This document shows, one piece after another, positions 6,490-15,123 of a stretch of 19,824 bases of DNA. The notes below the pieces were generated by a model. The model had not been told where the DNA came from. It made no database searches and worked only from the letters and a program-made list of their open reading frames with translations. A program made the translations under genes and the position numbers. How positions within the stretch are numbered: position 1 is the stretch's first letter; each line of letters begins with the position of its first letter. This DNA is from Frondihabitans sp. Lineage in GTDB: Bacteria; Actinomycetota; Actinomycetes; Actinomycetales; Microbacteriaceae. Where the stretch lies: the NCBI GenBank assembly GCA_025464735.1, contig JAODMX010000046.1, positions 1-19,824 on the forward strand, written 5' to 3'.

Positions 6490-8073
6490 TTACGCGAAGT
6501 AGTGGCGTTCGGTCGGGTCCCCGTCGCTGTGTGCCATGGCCGCCGCGTGGATCTCGCGGTCGCGGCCGGTGAGGCGCTGCGTCTGCTGCCGACGATATTC
6601 GCCCCAGGACGGCACTACGAAGGTTTCCAGGAACACGTTTGAGTCTTCGCCACTTCGATACAGACCCCACCGTGACCCGCCGGTGCGCCGTCGAGACCCT
6701 TCGACAAGCCGCATCGCGCTGCGAAACTCGTGGAGTGATTCTGACGGCACGGTGTAACTGATCTGAACAAGGACGGGCCCGTCGGATGGGTCCGGCTCGA
6801 AGATCAGCGTGGGGGTTGCCCAGGACGTGGAGATGGTGCGGTCGATGGTGCCCGTTCCATCCAGTAGCGGGAGGACGCGAACGCTTGAGCCCGTCAGGAG
6901 CAACAACACCGCGGCGGCGGCAAGCGCGACGGGTGTACCCAGCGCCTGCGCGGCGGCTCCCCAGGCGAACGAGCCGACCGCCATTGTGCCCATGAAGACG
7001 AGGATGTACACCGAAGCGCCGCGTGAACGAACCCATTGCGGGAGGGTGAGCTGCAGGGCAGCATTCAACACGGTCAAGGTCCCGATCCATGCGAGGCCCG
7101 CGAGCACGAGAAGCGCCACGGTCGGAACGAACGGGAGAAACGCTGCCGCTATTGTCCCGATGGCGAATAGCGCGGCGCTGCTCGCAATCACGACGTTGTC
7201 CGACACCCGTTTCCGCACGATTGGGAGGACGAAAATTCCCAGCACAGCCCCCACTCCCAGCGCGCCGAGAAGGAGACCATACCCGCTGGAATCCAAGCCG
7301 AGCCGGCTGGCCGTCAACGGGAGCAACGCCCAGAGCGCACTCGCGGGCAGCGCGAATAGCGCCGAGCGAAGCAGGATGCGCCGCACGAGGTGGGCAGAGG
7401 CGACATACCTGACACCCGCCCGGAGGGCGGCCCCGAACGGCTCCCGGTCATCAAGTCCGGCCTGCGGGGGTCGCTTCCACCACCACAGCGCAACGACGGC
7501 GCCGACGAAGCTCAGCGCGTTGATACCGAAAACCACGGGGACACCGGCCAGGGACAGGATGACCCCGGCCAACGCTGGCCCGACCGCGCGTGCACCGTTG
7601 ACGGTGACGCCACCCAGCGCCGACGACGCACCGATCAGGGTGCGGGGGACGAGCTCGGGTTGGATGGCCTGCCAGGCCGGCGCCGTCAGCGTCGAGGTGA
7701 TGCCAAGCAGAAAGGTGAAACCCAGGATGGTCCACGGGGTGAGGGCGTTCAGTGCAGCGATCACCGTCAGGACGGCGGCGATGCCCGCACTCGCCGCGGA
7801 GCCCCAGATGAGCAGTTTGCGCCGATCGAGGGAGTCAGCCAGCACGCCGGCTGGCAAAGAGAAGAACATCGCCGGGGCAAGACTCGCGGTCTGAACCAAA
7901 GCGATAGCCGTGGCCCCGGCCGCGGCGTCGACCAAGTACCACTGGGCGCCAACCGTCTGCATCCACGTGCCGATGTTGCTGCCCAACTGTGCAAACCACA
8001 GGACCCGAAACACCGCAATCGCCATCGGCGCCCACGCTGACACCGGTGTTACCGACGTTGACTTGATCGACAT
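6490..8073 (-). CDS. MFS exporter (DUF894/EntS-like) with extra C-terminal ABM-like domain
   Basis: Proton-driven efflux-type permease of 527 aa in the cytoplasmic membrane. Residues about 15-402 carry twelve hydrophobic segments. The major-facilitator motif A appears as GVLADSLDRRK (77-87), and the first helix region has AQLGSNIGTWMQTVGAQW, typical of the EntS/MFS_3 group. Residues about 425-527 are soluble and start with VLVQISYTV. They resemble a ferredoxin-like ABM domain (VPSESLHEFRSAM, then SRWGLYRSGEDSNVFLETFVVPSWGEYRRQ). The ATG at 8073 has AGGGA five bases upstream. The substrate is unknown. The domain fold is judged by pattern only, and whether it binds a ligand is unclear. The haloperoxidase-like gene lies 152 bp upstream on the same strand and may not be co-transcribed. 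Confidence 0.85.
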   Translation of the reverse strand: MSIKSTSVTPVSAWAPMAIAVFRVLWFAQLGSNIGTWMQTVGAQWYLVDAAAGATAIALVQTASLAPAMFFSLPAGVLADSLDRRKLLIWGSAASAGIAAVLTVIAALNALTPWTILGFTFLLGITSTLTAPAWQAIQPELVPRTLIGASSALGGVTVNGARAVGPALAGVILSLAGVPVVFGINALSFVGAVVALWWWKRPPQAGLDDREPFGAALRAGVRYVASAHLVRRILLRSALFALPASALWALLPLTASRLGLDSSGYGLLLGALGVGAVLGIFVLPIVRKRVSDNVVIASSAALFAIGTIAAAFLPFVPTVALLVLAGLAWIGTLTVLNAALQLTLPQWVRSRGASVYILVFMGTMAVGSFAWGAAAQALGTPVALAAAAVLLLLTGSSVRVLPLLDGTGTIDRTISTSWATPTLIFEPDPSDGPVLVQISYTVPSESLHEFRSAMRLVEGSRRRTGGSRWGLYRSGEDSNVFLETFVVPSWGEYRRQQTQRLTGRDREIHAAAMAHSDGDPTERHYFA

Positions 8074-8183
8074 TCAAATCCCTCGAGACTTCAGGCGAGC
8101 TCGTGACGCCTCCCTCGGCGCGAGTCGCGTCGGATGGAACCGTCACCGTTCTCGCCACCAACGCGGCAGCACCTCGTGGCATA

Positions 8184-8201
8184 GTCACCACGAATAGTGA
8201 C
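8184..8201. promoter_or_regulatory. Short inverted repeat upstream of the MFS gene
   Basis: GTCAC and GTGAC arms lie 8 bp apart, about 110 bp upstream of the MFS start. This is a possible regulator site, but the arms are short and could be chance. No convincing promoter boxes were found in the 152-bp gap. Confidence 0.2.
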
Positions 8202-8225
8202 AAGCCGACGCAACGAGACGGTGTC

Positions 8226-9050
8226 TCAGGATCGCAGCCACTCCAGGATGTCGGCGTTGATCGTGTCGGCCTCGGTGGTCGGCATCCCGTGGGGGAATCC
8301 GGGGTAGGCCTTCAGAGTCCCGTTCTGGACCAGCTTCGCCGACAGGGGGCCGGCGTCGGCGAATGGGACGATCTGGTCGTCCTCGCCGTGCAAAACTAGG
8401 GTCGGGACGCTGATCTTCTTGAGGTCTTCGGTGAAGTCGGTCTGCGAGAACGCGACGATCCCGTCGTAGTGCGCCTTGGCGCCACCCATCATGCCCTGAC
8501 GCCACCAGTTCTGGATGACAGCCTCGGACGGCTCAGCGCCGGGCCGGTTGTAGCCGTAGAACGGCCCAGAAGGCAGGTCGCGGTAGAAGATCGAACGGTT
8601 TGCGGCGAGGGAGGCCTGCAGGCCGTCGAAGACACTTTTCGGGAGGCCACCCGGGTTACTCTCCGTCTGTAGCATGAGCGGCGGAACAGCGCTGATCAGG
8701 ATCGCGCGCGCTACGCGGCTCTCGCCATACTGCCCGATGTAGTGGGCAACCTCTCCGCCACCCGTCGAGTGCCCGACGTGGATGGCATCGTGCAAGTCGA
8801 GATGCTCGGTCAACGCCGCGAGGTCGGCGGCATAGTGGTCCATGTCGTGACCGTCGGAGGTCTGGGTCGATCTGCCGTGCCCGCGCCGGTCGTGCGCGAT
8901 GACGCGGTAGCCGTGGCTGAGGAAGAACAGCAGCTGACCGTCCCAGTCGTCCGACGACAGCGGCCACCCGTGGCTGAAGACGATGGGCTGGCCCGTGCCC
9001 CAGTCCTTGTAGAAGATCTCGGTACCGTCGGTGGTTGTAAGCGTGCCCAT
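8226..9050 (-). CDS. Alpha/beta hydrolase, cofactor-free haloperoxidase/arylesterase type
   Basis: Serine hydrolase of 274 aa, the usual length of bacterial non-haem chloroperoxidases. Visible motifs are FSHGWP at 25-30 (oxyanion region), DRRGHGRS at 54-61, and the nucleophile elbow GHSTGGG with Ser95. The acid region is HGEDDQIVP (Asp224 or 225) and the catalytic His254 lies in FPHGMP. The family hydrolyses esters and lactones and can form peracids that halogenate non-specifically; the natural substrate is seldom known. The frame is open for 41 more codons upstream. The ATG at 9050 is chosen because GGAGGAGGG lies just before it and because family members begin [17 protein letters not shown]. 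No signal peptide is seen. Confidence 0.92.
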   Translation of the reverse strand: MGTLTTTDGTEIFYKDWGTGQPIVFSHGWPLSSDDWDGQLLFFLSHGYRVIAHDRRGHGRSTQTSDGHDMDHYAADLAALTEHLDLHDAIHVGHSTGGGEVAHYIGQYGESRVARAILISAVPPLMLQTESNPGGLPKSVFDGLQASLAANRSIFYRDLPSGPFYGYNRPGAEPSEAVIQNWWRQGMMGGAKAHYDGIVAFSQTDFTEDLKKISVPTLVLHGEDDQIVPFADAGPLSAKLVQNGTLKAYPGFPHGMPTTEADTINADILEWLRS

Positions 9051-9307
9051 TGGTAATCCCTCCTCCAGGTGCCACTGCTGGCAAGTATGAGAATCAACTT
9101 GGAAGACGGCCCTGACGCCGCCCCCGACATTCTGCCAGACGAGAAAGTGCCACACGTCCGCGACGACAACCACCTCGCCGCTCCAGTGCCGAACCTATTC
9201 CGCCACGCTCGCCGACCCGCCCGTCCGCCCGCGTATGCCCGCCTCCACCCGGCAGACGCCATGGTTGTCAGGAGTGAGGGAGGGGAACTCGTGATCCTCA
9301 GACAAGC

Positions 9308-9472
9308 GCTCGGGGGCTCGGCCGCACCGTCCGTGGCAGGGAATACTGGTTATGGGCCCGAAGGGTCCGTACCTTCTCCAACCGCGGCGCGATCATCCAC
9401 CTCGTCGGCAGGGTCCTCGCCGATACCGGAAGGAGGGTGGACACGAACACGATCATGACCCTCAGCCCCTGA
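9308..9472 (+). pseudogene. C-terminal relic of an IS256/Mutator-type transposase
   Basis: A plus frame ending at TGA 9470-9472 reads RTFSNRGAIIHLVGRVLADTG and ends IMTLSP. This resembles the C-terminal region of IS256-type transposases (pattern FPN, then AIIRLVGAVLAEQ, then RYMTLE). The catalytic DDE region is absent and no terminal inverted repeats were seen, so only a fossil end remains. Similarity is judged from memory of the family. Confidence 0.45.
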
Positions 9473-9711
9473 CCGAAGGACCAGCAGCTACACCACCCTC
9501 GGCCGGTTCGGGCGCGCCAAGCCAAATAGTGTGCGTGCATCGCGTCCGCGTCGTTTGCGATCGCAATGGCGTCGTCCTGATGAAGGTCGACCCCGAGCCG
9601 CCGCCGCTGCGGACGGTTCCGGAATTCCTGCCTGAACCGGATGAACTCATAGTCCGAATCGTCATCCACGACGCCTCCATATCCTCGGGCCATTGCGCGG
9701 CTACCGTGCAA

Positions 9712-9945
9712 CGCCACGCGTTCGCTATCGCTTTCGTCGACCGCTGGTCGGCCGCGCTGGGGAACACGGAGATCATTGCGCCCGCGATCTGAGCTGTTCG
9801 GATCCGGGGATCGTCGAGTATCGCTGCGACGATGGGCGCGATGCCATTCTTTCGCAACCTCTCCTCGCTCACAGAGGGTGACCCGATGAAGATCCCCGAG
9901 TTCAGCGCGGCCCTTGAGCGGCTGGGGATGACCCTCAAGTCCTAA
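9712..9945 (+). pseudogene. Broken HigA-like addiction-module antitoxin
   Basis: One plus frame reads WSAALGNTEIIAPAI, a TGA (9790-9792), then AVRIRGSSSIAATMG, and finally FFRNLSSLTEGDP and FSAALERLGMTLKS before TAA. This follows the layout of the small HigA-type antidote proteins (ALGDPE, IAxAIG, ARARGM, LYRALS, GNP, VLRALGL), including the helix-turn-helix part. It is shorter by a few residues in the HTH and lacks a convincing N-terminus. No partner toxin of RelE/HigB type was found beside it. Probably non-functional. Confidence 0.4.
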
Positions 9946-10208
9946 CGCTCGCCCCGCCGTTCTTGGCAAGGCGCACACTCGGAGGTCGTGGCGACCAGGC
10001 GGCCGAAGCGACACTCAGAGCACGAGGCTGCAGCTGCACATGGCGACCAATAACGACAAATGGGGAGTCCACAGCCAACAACCGTGGCGGGCAATCCCCA
10101 GCGTCTAACCGGTCGCCGATTCCTGCGTCCAACCATCGCCCCGGTGGCGTCGCCTGATCAGGATCTCGGCTGCCCCGCGGTGGGCGGACGGCGTGGTCGA
10201 AAACTCGG

Positions 10209-10379
10209 TCACTTGGCCCTCGTGGACCTGACGGTGCGGTCTCCGAGTTGCAGGTCGATCACGTCGCCAGGCACAGTGAACCCTTCATAGCCGGGATGCA
10301 CTTGTTCTGGCTCGTTGCCAGCGACGCCAGCTCCTCTTCTCTGAAGGAGGTGCAGACGATCTCGAACATGCGCCGACAC
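10209..10379 (-). CDS. Unassigned short ORF directly after the dehydrogenase stop codon
   Basis: A 56-codon frame begins with GTG immediately after the TAG of the upstream dehydrogenase, in the same reading frame. Its second half, VHPGYEGFTVPGDVIDLQLGDRTVRS, looks protein-like, with good third-position G/C. I do not recognise a family. It could be a small translationally coupled protein, the residue of a longer gene lost by mutation, or chance. No separate ribosome site was identified. Confidence 0.25.
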   Translation of the reverse strand: MSAHVRDRLHLLQRRGAGVAGNEPEQVHPGYEGFTVPGDVIDLQLGDRTVRSTRAK

Positions 10380-11261
10380 CTACTCGCGGTTCGCTGCCCA
10401 TGTGGTGTACATCTGAAGCATTGCCACGATATCTTTGCCCCTCTGGCCCTCCACCATGGCAAGGGCATACATGTCGCGCGCGAGAGACGCGGCAGGGATC
10501 GGCATCGAGACCGAACGCGCGAGTTCGATCGCGAGAGCAAGGTCTTTCTCGCCGAGGTCGATGGTGAATCCCGGCTCGAAGTCCCCCGCGAGAGCCTTCG
10601 GAAAGCGCTTCGTGAAGTGCTGCGAAGTGCCACCGCTGACGGAAAGAACGTCGTAGAGGGTCTGGGCGTCCACGCCGGCGGTGACTCCGACGGCAAAGGC
10701 CTCTGCGGCGACGAGCACGTTACCCATGGACATCATGTTGTTCACGATCTTGACGACCTTTCCGGATCCGACCGCGCCCGTTCTGCGAATCGTGCCGAGC
10801 ACGGCGAGCGTGTCGGCCACTCGGCCGATGACGCCGTCCTCCCCACCGACGAGGAGAGTCAGCTTTCCGAGGCGCGCTTCGGCCGGCCCCCCGCTGACTG
10901 GACAGTCGACGATCCCTCTTCCACGATCGCCGGCGGCGACTCCGAGAACGCGCATGGTGTCCGGGTCGATCGTACTCAACTCCACGAGAACGGTGTCGCG
11001 GTCGACGACTTCGATTAGACCTTCGGCGCCGAGCCACGCTCGTCGCACAATCGCCGAGTTCGGGAGACTCGTGAACACGATGGTTGCGCCGGCGACGGCA
11101 TCGCTGACCGACCGACTGTCGATGACCCCGTCTTCCGCGGCTCGGGCGCGCGCATTCTCGTCGGGATCGAAGCCGCGCACCTCGAAGCCGCTGGCATCTG
11201 CGAGTCGAGCAGCAACCGACCCGCCCATATGTCCGAGTCCAATGACTGCGATTACTGACAT
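10380..11261 (-). CDS. NAD-dependent beta-hydroxyacid dehydrogenase (3-hydroxyisobutyrate dehydrogenase family)
   Basis: Cytosolic oxidoreductase of 293 aa, which oxidises a 3- or 4-hydroxy acid to its semialdehyde or performs the reverse. The N-terminal Rossmann fold has VIGLGHMGG (6-14). Asp32 at the end of the second strand favours NAD over NADP. The substrate signature DCPVSGGPAEARLG (119-132) and the catalytic motif GSGKVVKIVNN, with Lys171 and Asn174/175, are complete. The C-terminal all-helical dimerisation domain is of normal length. Family members act on 3-hydroxyisobutyrate, tartronate semialdehyde, 6-phosphogluconate or succinic semialdehyde, so the exact substrate is open. It is last in the cluster, 24 bp after the lactonase, with AAGAGG upstream of its ATG. 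It plausibly oxidises the hydroxy acid released by that lactonase. Confidence 0.9.
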   Translation of the reverse strand: MSVIAVIGLGHMGGSVAARLADASGFEVRGFDPDENARARAAEDGVIDSRSVSDAVAGATIVFTSLPNSAIVRRAWLGAEGLIEVVDRDTVLVELSTIDPDTMRVLGVAAGDRGRGIVDCPVSGGPAEARLGKLTLLVGGEDGVIGRVADTLAVLGTIRRTGAVGSGKVVKIVNNMMSMGNVLVAAEAFAVGVTAGVDAQTLYDVLSVSGGTSQHFTKRFPKALAGDFEPGFTIDLGEKDLALAIELARSVSMPIPAASLARDMYALAMVEGQRGKDIVAMLQMYTTWAANRE

Positions 11262-11285
11262 GCGTTGCCTCTTTTCTTCACCGGG

Positions 11286-12074
11286 TCATGCGATCCGGAT
11301 TGCGATACCGTCGAGACCCTCGACGGTGGGAAAACGTTCGAACACGAGCGGGTCGTGACCAGGGACGATCAGGGTCGGATCGTTGACGAGGTCTTTCATG
11401 GTCTGATACGACCGGTACATCAGTCGTAGGTCGGTGAAAACCGCAAAGGGCGCCTCTTGTTCGTAGTTGGCATAGAAGTGCGCTCCGTCAGCAGCGAGAA
11501 GCACCGGGCCTTTCGCCGTCCGAACCCGAGTTACTTGCAGACCCGGAGTGTGTCCCCCGACAGCGAAGACGTCGATGCCGTCGGAGACCGTTGCATGCCC
11601 GTCGACGAATCGAAGTCGCCCCTCGTAGTTGAGCTGAAGGAGACGCCCGAGGTCCCTGGGCTCGACGGCCTTGGCGAATTCACGACGCGGTCCGTAGGGA
11701 CCAGTCCAGAAGGCCATCTCCGCCTCCTGGACGACGAATCGCGCGCGTGGAAACGCGTCGAGGTCGCCTGTGTGGTCGTAGTGGAAATGCGAGAGGATGA
11801 CGGTCTCGACCGAGGCCGGATCCACGCCCAGCAGTTGCAGCCCCTCGGACGGCTCTCGGTAGTGCACTCGATCTCTTCGCCGCGCGGTCTCAGCTGTGAA
11901 TCCCACATCAAGGACCACGTCAGACCCCGTTGAGCGGATCAGCCAGACGAAGTAGTCGAGGGGCACTGATTCGTCGTGCGGTTCGCCAGCGGACCCGTGA
12001 AATCCTGTGCCGCGGGTGCCGTTCGGGTTGTCCGCGAACTTGACTGCATAGACCTCGTGGATTGTGTCGGACAT
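11286..12074 (-). CDS. Metallo-beta-lactamase-fold lactonase (AHL-lactonase/AttM-like)
   Basis: Zinc hydrolase of 262 aa. The di-metal site is complete: SHFHYDHTG (His96, His98, Asp100, His101), His175 in GGHTPG, Asp196 in LAADGAHF and His240 in PGHDP. The layout (N-terminal DYFVWLIRSTGSDVVLDVG, single domain) matches the N-acyl-homoserine-lactonase family, which also contains gamma-butyrolactonases such as AttM/BlcC. Its position between a flavoprotein and a hydroxyacid dehydrogenase suggests a catabolic ring-opening role rather than quorum quenching, but either is possible. The ATG at 12074 has GGGAGAG upstream. It lies 55 bp after the flavoprotein gene. No signal peptide is seen, so it is probably cytosolic. 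Confidence 0.88.
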   Translation of the reverse strand: MSDTIHEVYAVKFADNPNGTRGTGFHGSAGEPHDESVPLDYFVWLIRSTGSDVVLDVGFTAETARRRDRVHYREPSEGLQLLGVDPASVETVILSHFHYDHTGDLDAFPRARFVVQEAEMAFWTGPYGPRREFAKAVEPRDLGRLLQLNYEGRLRFVDGHATVSDGIDVFAVGGHTPGLQVTRVRTAKGPVLLAADGAHFYANYEQEAPFAVFTDLRLMYRSYQTMKDLVNDPTLIVPGHDPLVFERFPTVEGLDGIAIRIA

Positions 12075-12129
12075 CCTCGTCTCTCCCTGTCTCTCGTCTA
12101 CTCGCTGTAGACCTGTTGATCCGGTGGTG

Positions 12130-13641
12130 TCACGCGTTCACAGCGACATGGGCATGGCGTGCGGCTCCCGCTCCAGCGAGGCGTCCGAAGACGGCCCCGC
12201 GCATCAGACCCGCGCCACCTGCGTAGTTGTAGTAGAAGAAGTCGCCAATGATCTCGCCCGTGGCGAAAAGTCCCGGCATGGGTTGCCCGACGGTGTCGAT
12301 GACGCGAGCTTGATCGTCGACCTTGAGGCCGCCGTAGGTGAAGGTAATGCCGCAGGCGACCGTGTAGGCAATGAAAGGCGCGCGGTCGATCCGCTGTGCC
12401 CAGTTGGATTTGCGGGGTTGGCCGGCCGGGCGGGCGTCCACTCCGTCTTCGTGGAAACGGTCGAACCGCGTCGCTGCATCCGTGGCGACCGAGTCGTTGA
12501 AATCCCTGATTGTCTTGAGGAACTCATCTCTCGGTAGCCTCAGCTTGTCTGCAAGCTCCTCGAGGGTGTCGGCGATAATCGGGTCTGTCGTGGCGTAGCG
12601 CGGCTCGAGGAGGTGCGCCGTGCGTTGATCGAAAATCTGATGGGCGATGCCGCCGGGCTGGATCCGGATGGCGGAGCCGGTCTTGGCGTAGGTCAGCCAG
12701 ACCTGGTTCTCACCTTCATCGACAAAACGTTCACCGAGCCGATTCACGAGGACGGCGTAGGGGTAGGAGTACCGGCTGAATTTGTCGGTGTAGCGCAGGT
12801 CGCCAACCTTGGGTGCGCCGTTGTCCAAGGGCGACGCGTGCGCGCCTTCCCAGTGCCCTGTCGGCTGCGCGCCGACCTGAAGCGCCTGCTGCAGCACGCT
12901 ACCCATGTTGAAGCGGGTGCCCCTCACCTTGACGGTGTCCCAACCGGGGCCGAGGTACCGCAGGCGCATCTCGGGGTTGGCTTCGAAGCCTCCGGCGGCG
13001 AGAACGACAGTCCCCTCGACGTCGATGAATTGATCGGGTTTTCGCACCTGGACGCCCTTGACAGTGGCCCCTTCGACGATCAAGGAGGAGACGGGAGAGT
13101 CGTACCAGACTTCAATGTTCTCGTCCGCTTCGACGGCATCGAAGAGCCTCTGTACCAGGCCGACTCCTTCCCCTGCAGCCCGAATGGCGCCGCCGGGGAC
13201 CATGTCGTAGACCTGCCCGGAATCGAATGTGGCGGGGTCGAACAGCTTGTCGACGGTCAACTCGAATTCCACGCCGCGTTCGTGCATCCATCTCAAGGTG
13301 TCGTTAGATCCGTCGACGACGATGTCGACCAGGTGGTTATCCGGGCGATCCTGGCCAATGCTCATCCAGTCGCTGATATACGCCCCTCGCGTGTAGGGAC
13401 CGAAGTCGACACGCCCTGACCACGCCCGGCTCTCCTCGGTGAGTACGTCTTGCACCGAGGAGAAACCCTCGTGAACCGTCCTGAAGATGGCGCCCGCGAA
13501 GCGACTGTTCCCACCTCGTTCCGCAATGGGAGCCGCCTCAAGCACCAGCACCTTCGCACCCTTCTCGCTCGCTGCCAGCGCCGCCACAAGTCCGGCATTG
13601 CCGGCACCCACGACCACGACGTCGATTGTCTTCGTTTCCAT
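12130..13641 (-). CDS. FAD-dependent dehydrogenase, fumarate-reductase/TcuA-like flavoprotein
   Basis: Flavoprotein of 503 aa. The N-terminal dinucleotide-binding motif is VVVGAGNAGLVAALAASEKG (9-28), with Glu35 to bind the ribose. Next comes ERGGNSRFAGAIFR (41-54), typical of the FAD_binding_2 group that includes tricarballylate dehydrogenase TcuA, fumarate reductase flavoproteins and ketosteroid dehydrogenases. The capping domain contains GHWEGAHASPLDNG. The C-terminal FAD segment is GLFATGEIIGDFFYYNYAGGAGLMRGAVFG. The TcuA-like pattern is the closest I recognise, suggesting oxidation of a polycarboxylate or related acid at a C-C bond. An MHS symporter lies 45 bp upstream in the same direction, as in tcu-type operons. 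The ATG at 13641 has AGAGGT upstream. Exact substrate and electron acceptor are unknown. Confidence 0.85.
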   Translation of the reverse strand: METKTIDVVVVGAGNAGLVAALAASEKGAKVLVLEAAPIAERGGNSRFAGAIFRTVHEGFSSVQDVLTEESRAWSGRVDFGPYTRGAYISDWMSIGQDRPDNHLVDIVVDGSNDTLRWMHERGVEFELTVDKLFDPATFDSGQVYDMVPGGAIRAAGEGVGLVQRLFDAVEADENIEVWYDSPVSSLIVEGATVKGVQVRKPDQFIDVEGTVVLAAGGFEANPEMRLRYLGPGWDTVKVRGTRFNMGSVLQQALQVGAQPTGHWEGAHASPLDNGAPKVGDLRYTDKFSRYSYPYAVLVNRLGERFVDEGENQVWLTYAKTGSAIRIQPGGIAHQIFDQRTAHLLEPRYATTDPIIADTLEELADKLRLPRDEFLKTIRDFNDSVATDAATRFDRFHEDGVDARPAGQPRKSNWAQRIDRAPFIAYTVACGITFTYGGLKVDDQARVIDTVGQPMPGLFATGEIIGDFFYYNYAGGAGLMRGAVFGRLAGAGAARHAHVAVNA

Positions 13642-13686
13642 CTCAAGACCTCTCTCGTTGAAAAGCTGTCGCGCTTCGCGGACGGC

Positions 13687-15042
13687 TCACGCGGTGTGCT
13701 CGGCAAGGACCGGCTGCTGGCCCTTGCTCGTTCGGGGTGCACCGACCGCGTCAATGTCATCGGACCGGTTCTCGGGGAGGAACGCACCCGCAACAGCGCT
13801 GACGATCGCCGTGAGCACAAGGAAGGCAGCGAAGATCCAGACCTGTCCGCCGGCCACCGCGACGAGAAGTGTGGCGATGATCGGCAATGGGCCGCCGAAA
13901 ATGGAGCCTGCGATCTGGTACCCCATCGACAGGCCGCTGTAGCGGATCGCTGTCGGGAAGAGTTCTCCGAACAGGCTCGCCTGAGGCCCATACATGGCTG
14001 CGTGGGCCCCGCCCAGGGCGACTACCAGGGCCACGGTTAAGAGCAGAGGCGACCCCGTATTGACTGCCAGGAAAAACGGGAACGCCAGGACTCCCAGCGC
14101 GATCATGCCCCCGACGTACAGTCTCTTACGCCCTATCCGGTCCGACCAGGCGGCGAACAACGGAATGGTGACGGTCTCGACCGCTGCAGCGACGGCCAAC
14201 GAGGTCAGGACCTGAGATCCGGTGAAGTGGGCCTGAGTTGTGGCGTAAGTGAGCAGGTAGACCGCGAACGTGTAGAAGAAGGTGTTCGGTGCCATATGGG
14301 CCAGCAGCATGAGTACCTCGCGCCCCGGGTACTGACGCAACACTTCCAGGGCAGGCACGCGGGTGACTTTTTCCTGTTCCTGAACCTTCTCGAACACCTT
14401 GCTCTCCGTGATCCTGAAGCGAACCAGGATCCCGATCACGATGAGCACCGAGCTCGTAAGGAACGGCAGGCGCCAGCCCCAGGCGAGGAACGCTCCAGCG
14501 GGCAGATGCTCGACGGCGGTGTACGCCACCGTTCCGAGGAAGAGGCCAAACGGCACTCCGCTCTGAGTGAGCCCGGCCCAGAGACCGCGTCGACCACGCG
14601 GGGCGTTCTCGAGCGCCATCACGACCGAACCGCCGTACTCACCCCCGACCGCGAGACCCTGAATGAGACGGAACACCAACAGCAGGACGGGAGCGACAAC
14701 CCCGATCTGGTTGTACGTCGGCAGAAGACCGACCAGAACGGTCGCCGTGCCCATCGAGACCATCGTGACCATCAGCATGGTCTTGCGGCCGATGCGGTCG
14801 CCAAGGTGTCCGGCGACGATCCCTCCGATGGGCCGTGCAAGCCAACCCACGGCGAACGTGACGAAGGCCAGAAGCGTTCCCACGACACGGTCGAACTCCG
14901 GAAAGAACAGGGTGTTCAGCACCAGCGCCGCCGCGGTGCCGTAGATGAAGAAGTCGTACCACTCGACGACACTTCCAATGAACGTGGCCACTGCCACGAG
15001 CCGCCGTTGCTGCGGCGGGGCCGCAACCAGTTCTGTACTCAT
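13687..15042 (-). CDS. MFS metabolite:H+ symporter (MHS family) for an organic acid
   Basis: Inner-membrane permease of 451 aa with twelve predicted helices. The MHS hallmark VEWYDFFIYG (26-35) opens helix 1. Motif A is GHLGDRIGRKT (78-88) and is repeated in the second half as WSDRIGRKRLYVGG. RITESKVFEKV follows helix 6, as in ShiA/ProP/CitA-type symporters. These import organic acids or compatible solutes with protons, and the flanking catabolic enzymes suggest a carboxylate or related acid. The ATG at 15042 has AAAGG at a slightly long spacing. It lies 81 bp after the aldehyde dehydrogenase. The substrate is not readable from the sequence. Confidence 0.9.
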   Translation of the reverse strand: MSTELVAAPPQQRRLVAVATFIGSVVEWYDFFIYGTAAALVLNTLFFPEFDRVVGTLLAFVTFAVGWLARPIGGIVAGHLGDRIGRKTMLMVTMVSMGTATVLVGLLPTYNQIGVVAPVLLLVFRLIQGLAVGGEYGGSVVMALENAPRGRRGLWAGLTQSGVPFGLFLGTVAYTAVEHLPAGAFLAWGWRLPFLTSSVLIVIGILVRFRITESKVFEKVQEQEKVTRVPALEVLRQYPGREVLMLLAHMAPNTFFYTFAVYLLTYATTQAHFTGSQVLTSLAVAAAVETVTIPLFAAWSDRIGRKRLYVGGMIALGVLAFPFFLAVNTGSPLLLTVALVVALGGAHAAMYGPQASLFGELFPTAIRYSGLSMGYQIAGSIFGGPLPIIATLLVAVAGGQVWIFAAFLVLTAIVSAVAGAFLPENRSDDIDAVGAPRTSKGQQPVLAEHTA

Positions 15043-15123
15043 CGTTTGATCCGCGCCTTTGCGATTTGAAGGGATAAGGGATGGTGCGAAACCCGGAGGT
15101 GTTGTCCCCGGGCGTATGGCCGA

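Larger units (their letters stand above)
9051..10379. other. 1.3-kb region of decayed sequence with no intact recognised gene
   Basis: Several overlapping open frames exist on both strands, but none resembles an intact family. Translation in the plus frames shows two relics, annotated separately: an IS256-like transposase end and a HigA-like antitoxin with an in-frame stop. The stretch 9951-10208 shows nothing recognisable. A minus-strand frame at about 9500-9690 has acceptable codon use but no family resemblance. Confidence 0.55.

Noticed and set aside
6809..7894. 361-codon plus-strand open frame
   Set aside because: Antisense of the MFS exporter; Ala/Thr/Arg-rich with no family resemblance.
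8215..8227. 5-bp hairpin over the stop codon of the alpha/beta hydrolase
   Set aside because: Stem too short and no T-tract; not enough for a terminator call.
9298..10014. 238-codon minus-strand open frame
   Set aside because: Codon use is acceptable in the middle, but there is no recognised family and no ribosome site. It overlaps two plus-strand relics that do resemble families.
10248..11018. 256-codon plus-strand open frame
   Set aside because: Antisense of the hydroxyacid dehydrogenase, which carries complete catalytic motifs.
12613..13419. 268-codon plus-strand open frame
   Set aside because: Antisense of the flavoprotein; no start signal or domain.
14227..15069. 280-codon plus-strand open frame
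   Set aside because: Antisense of the MHS symporter; its charged composition is what the reverse of membrane-protein codons gives.
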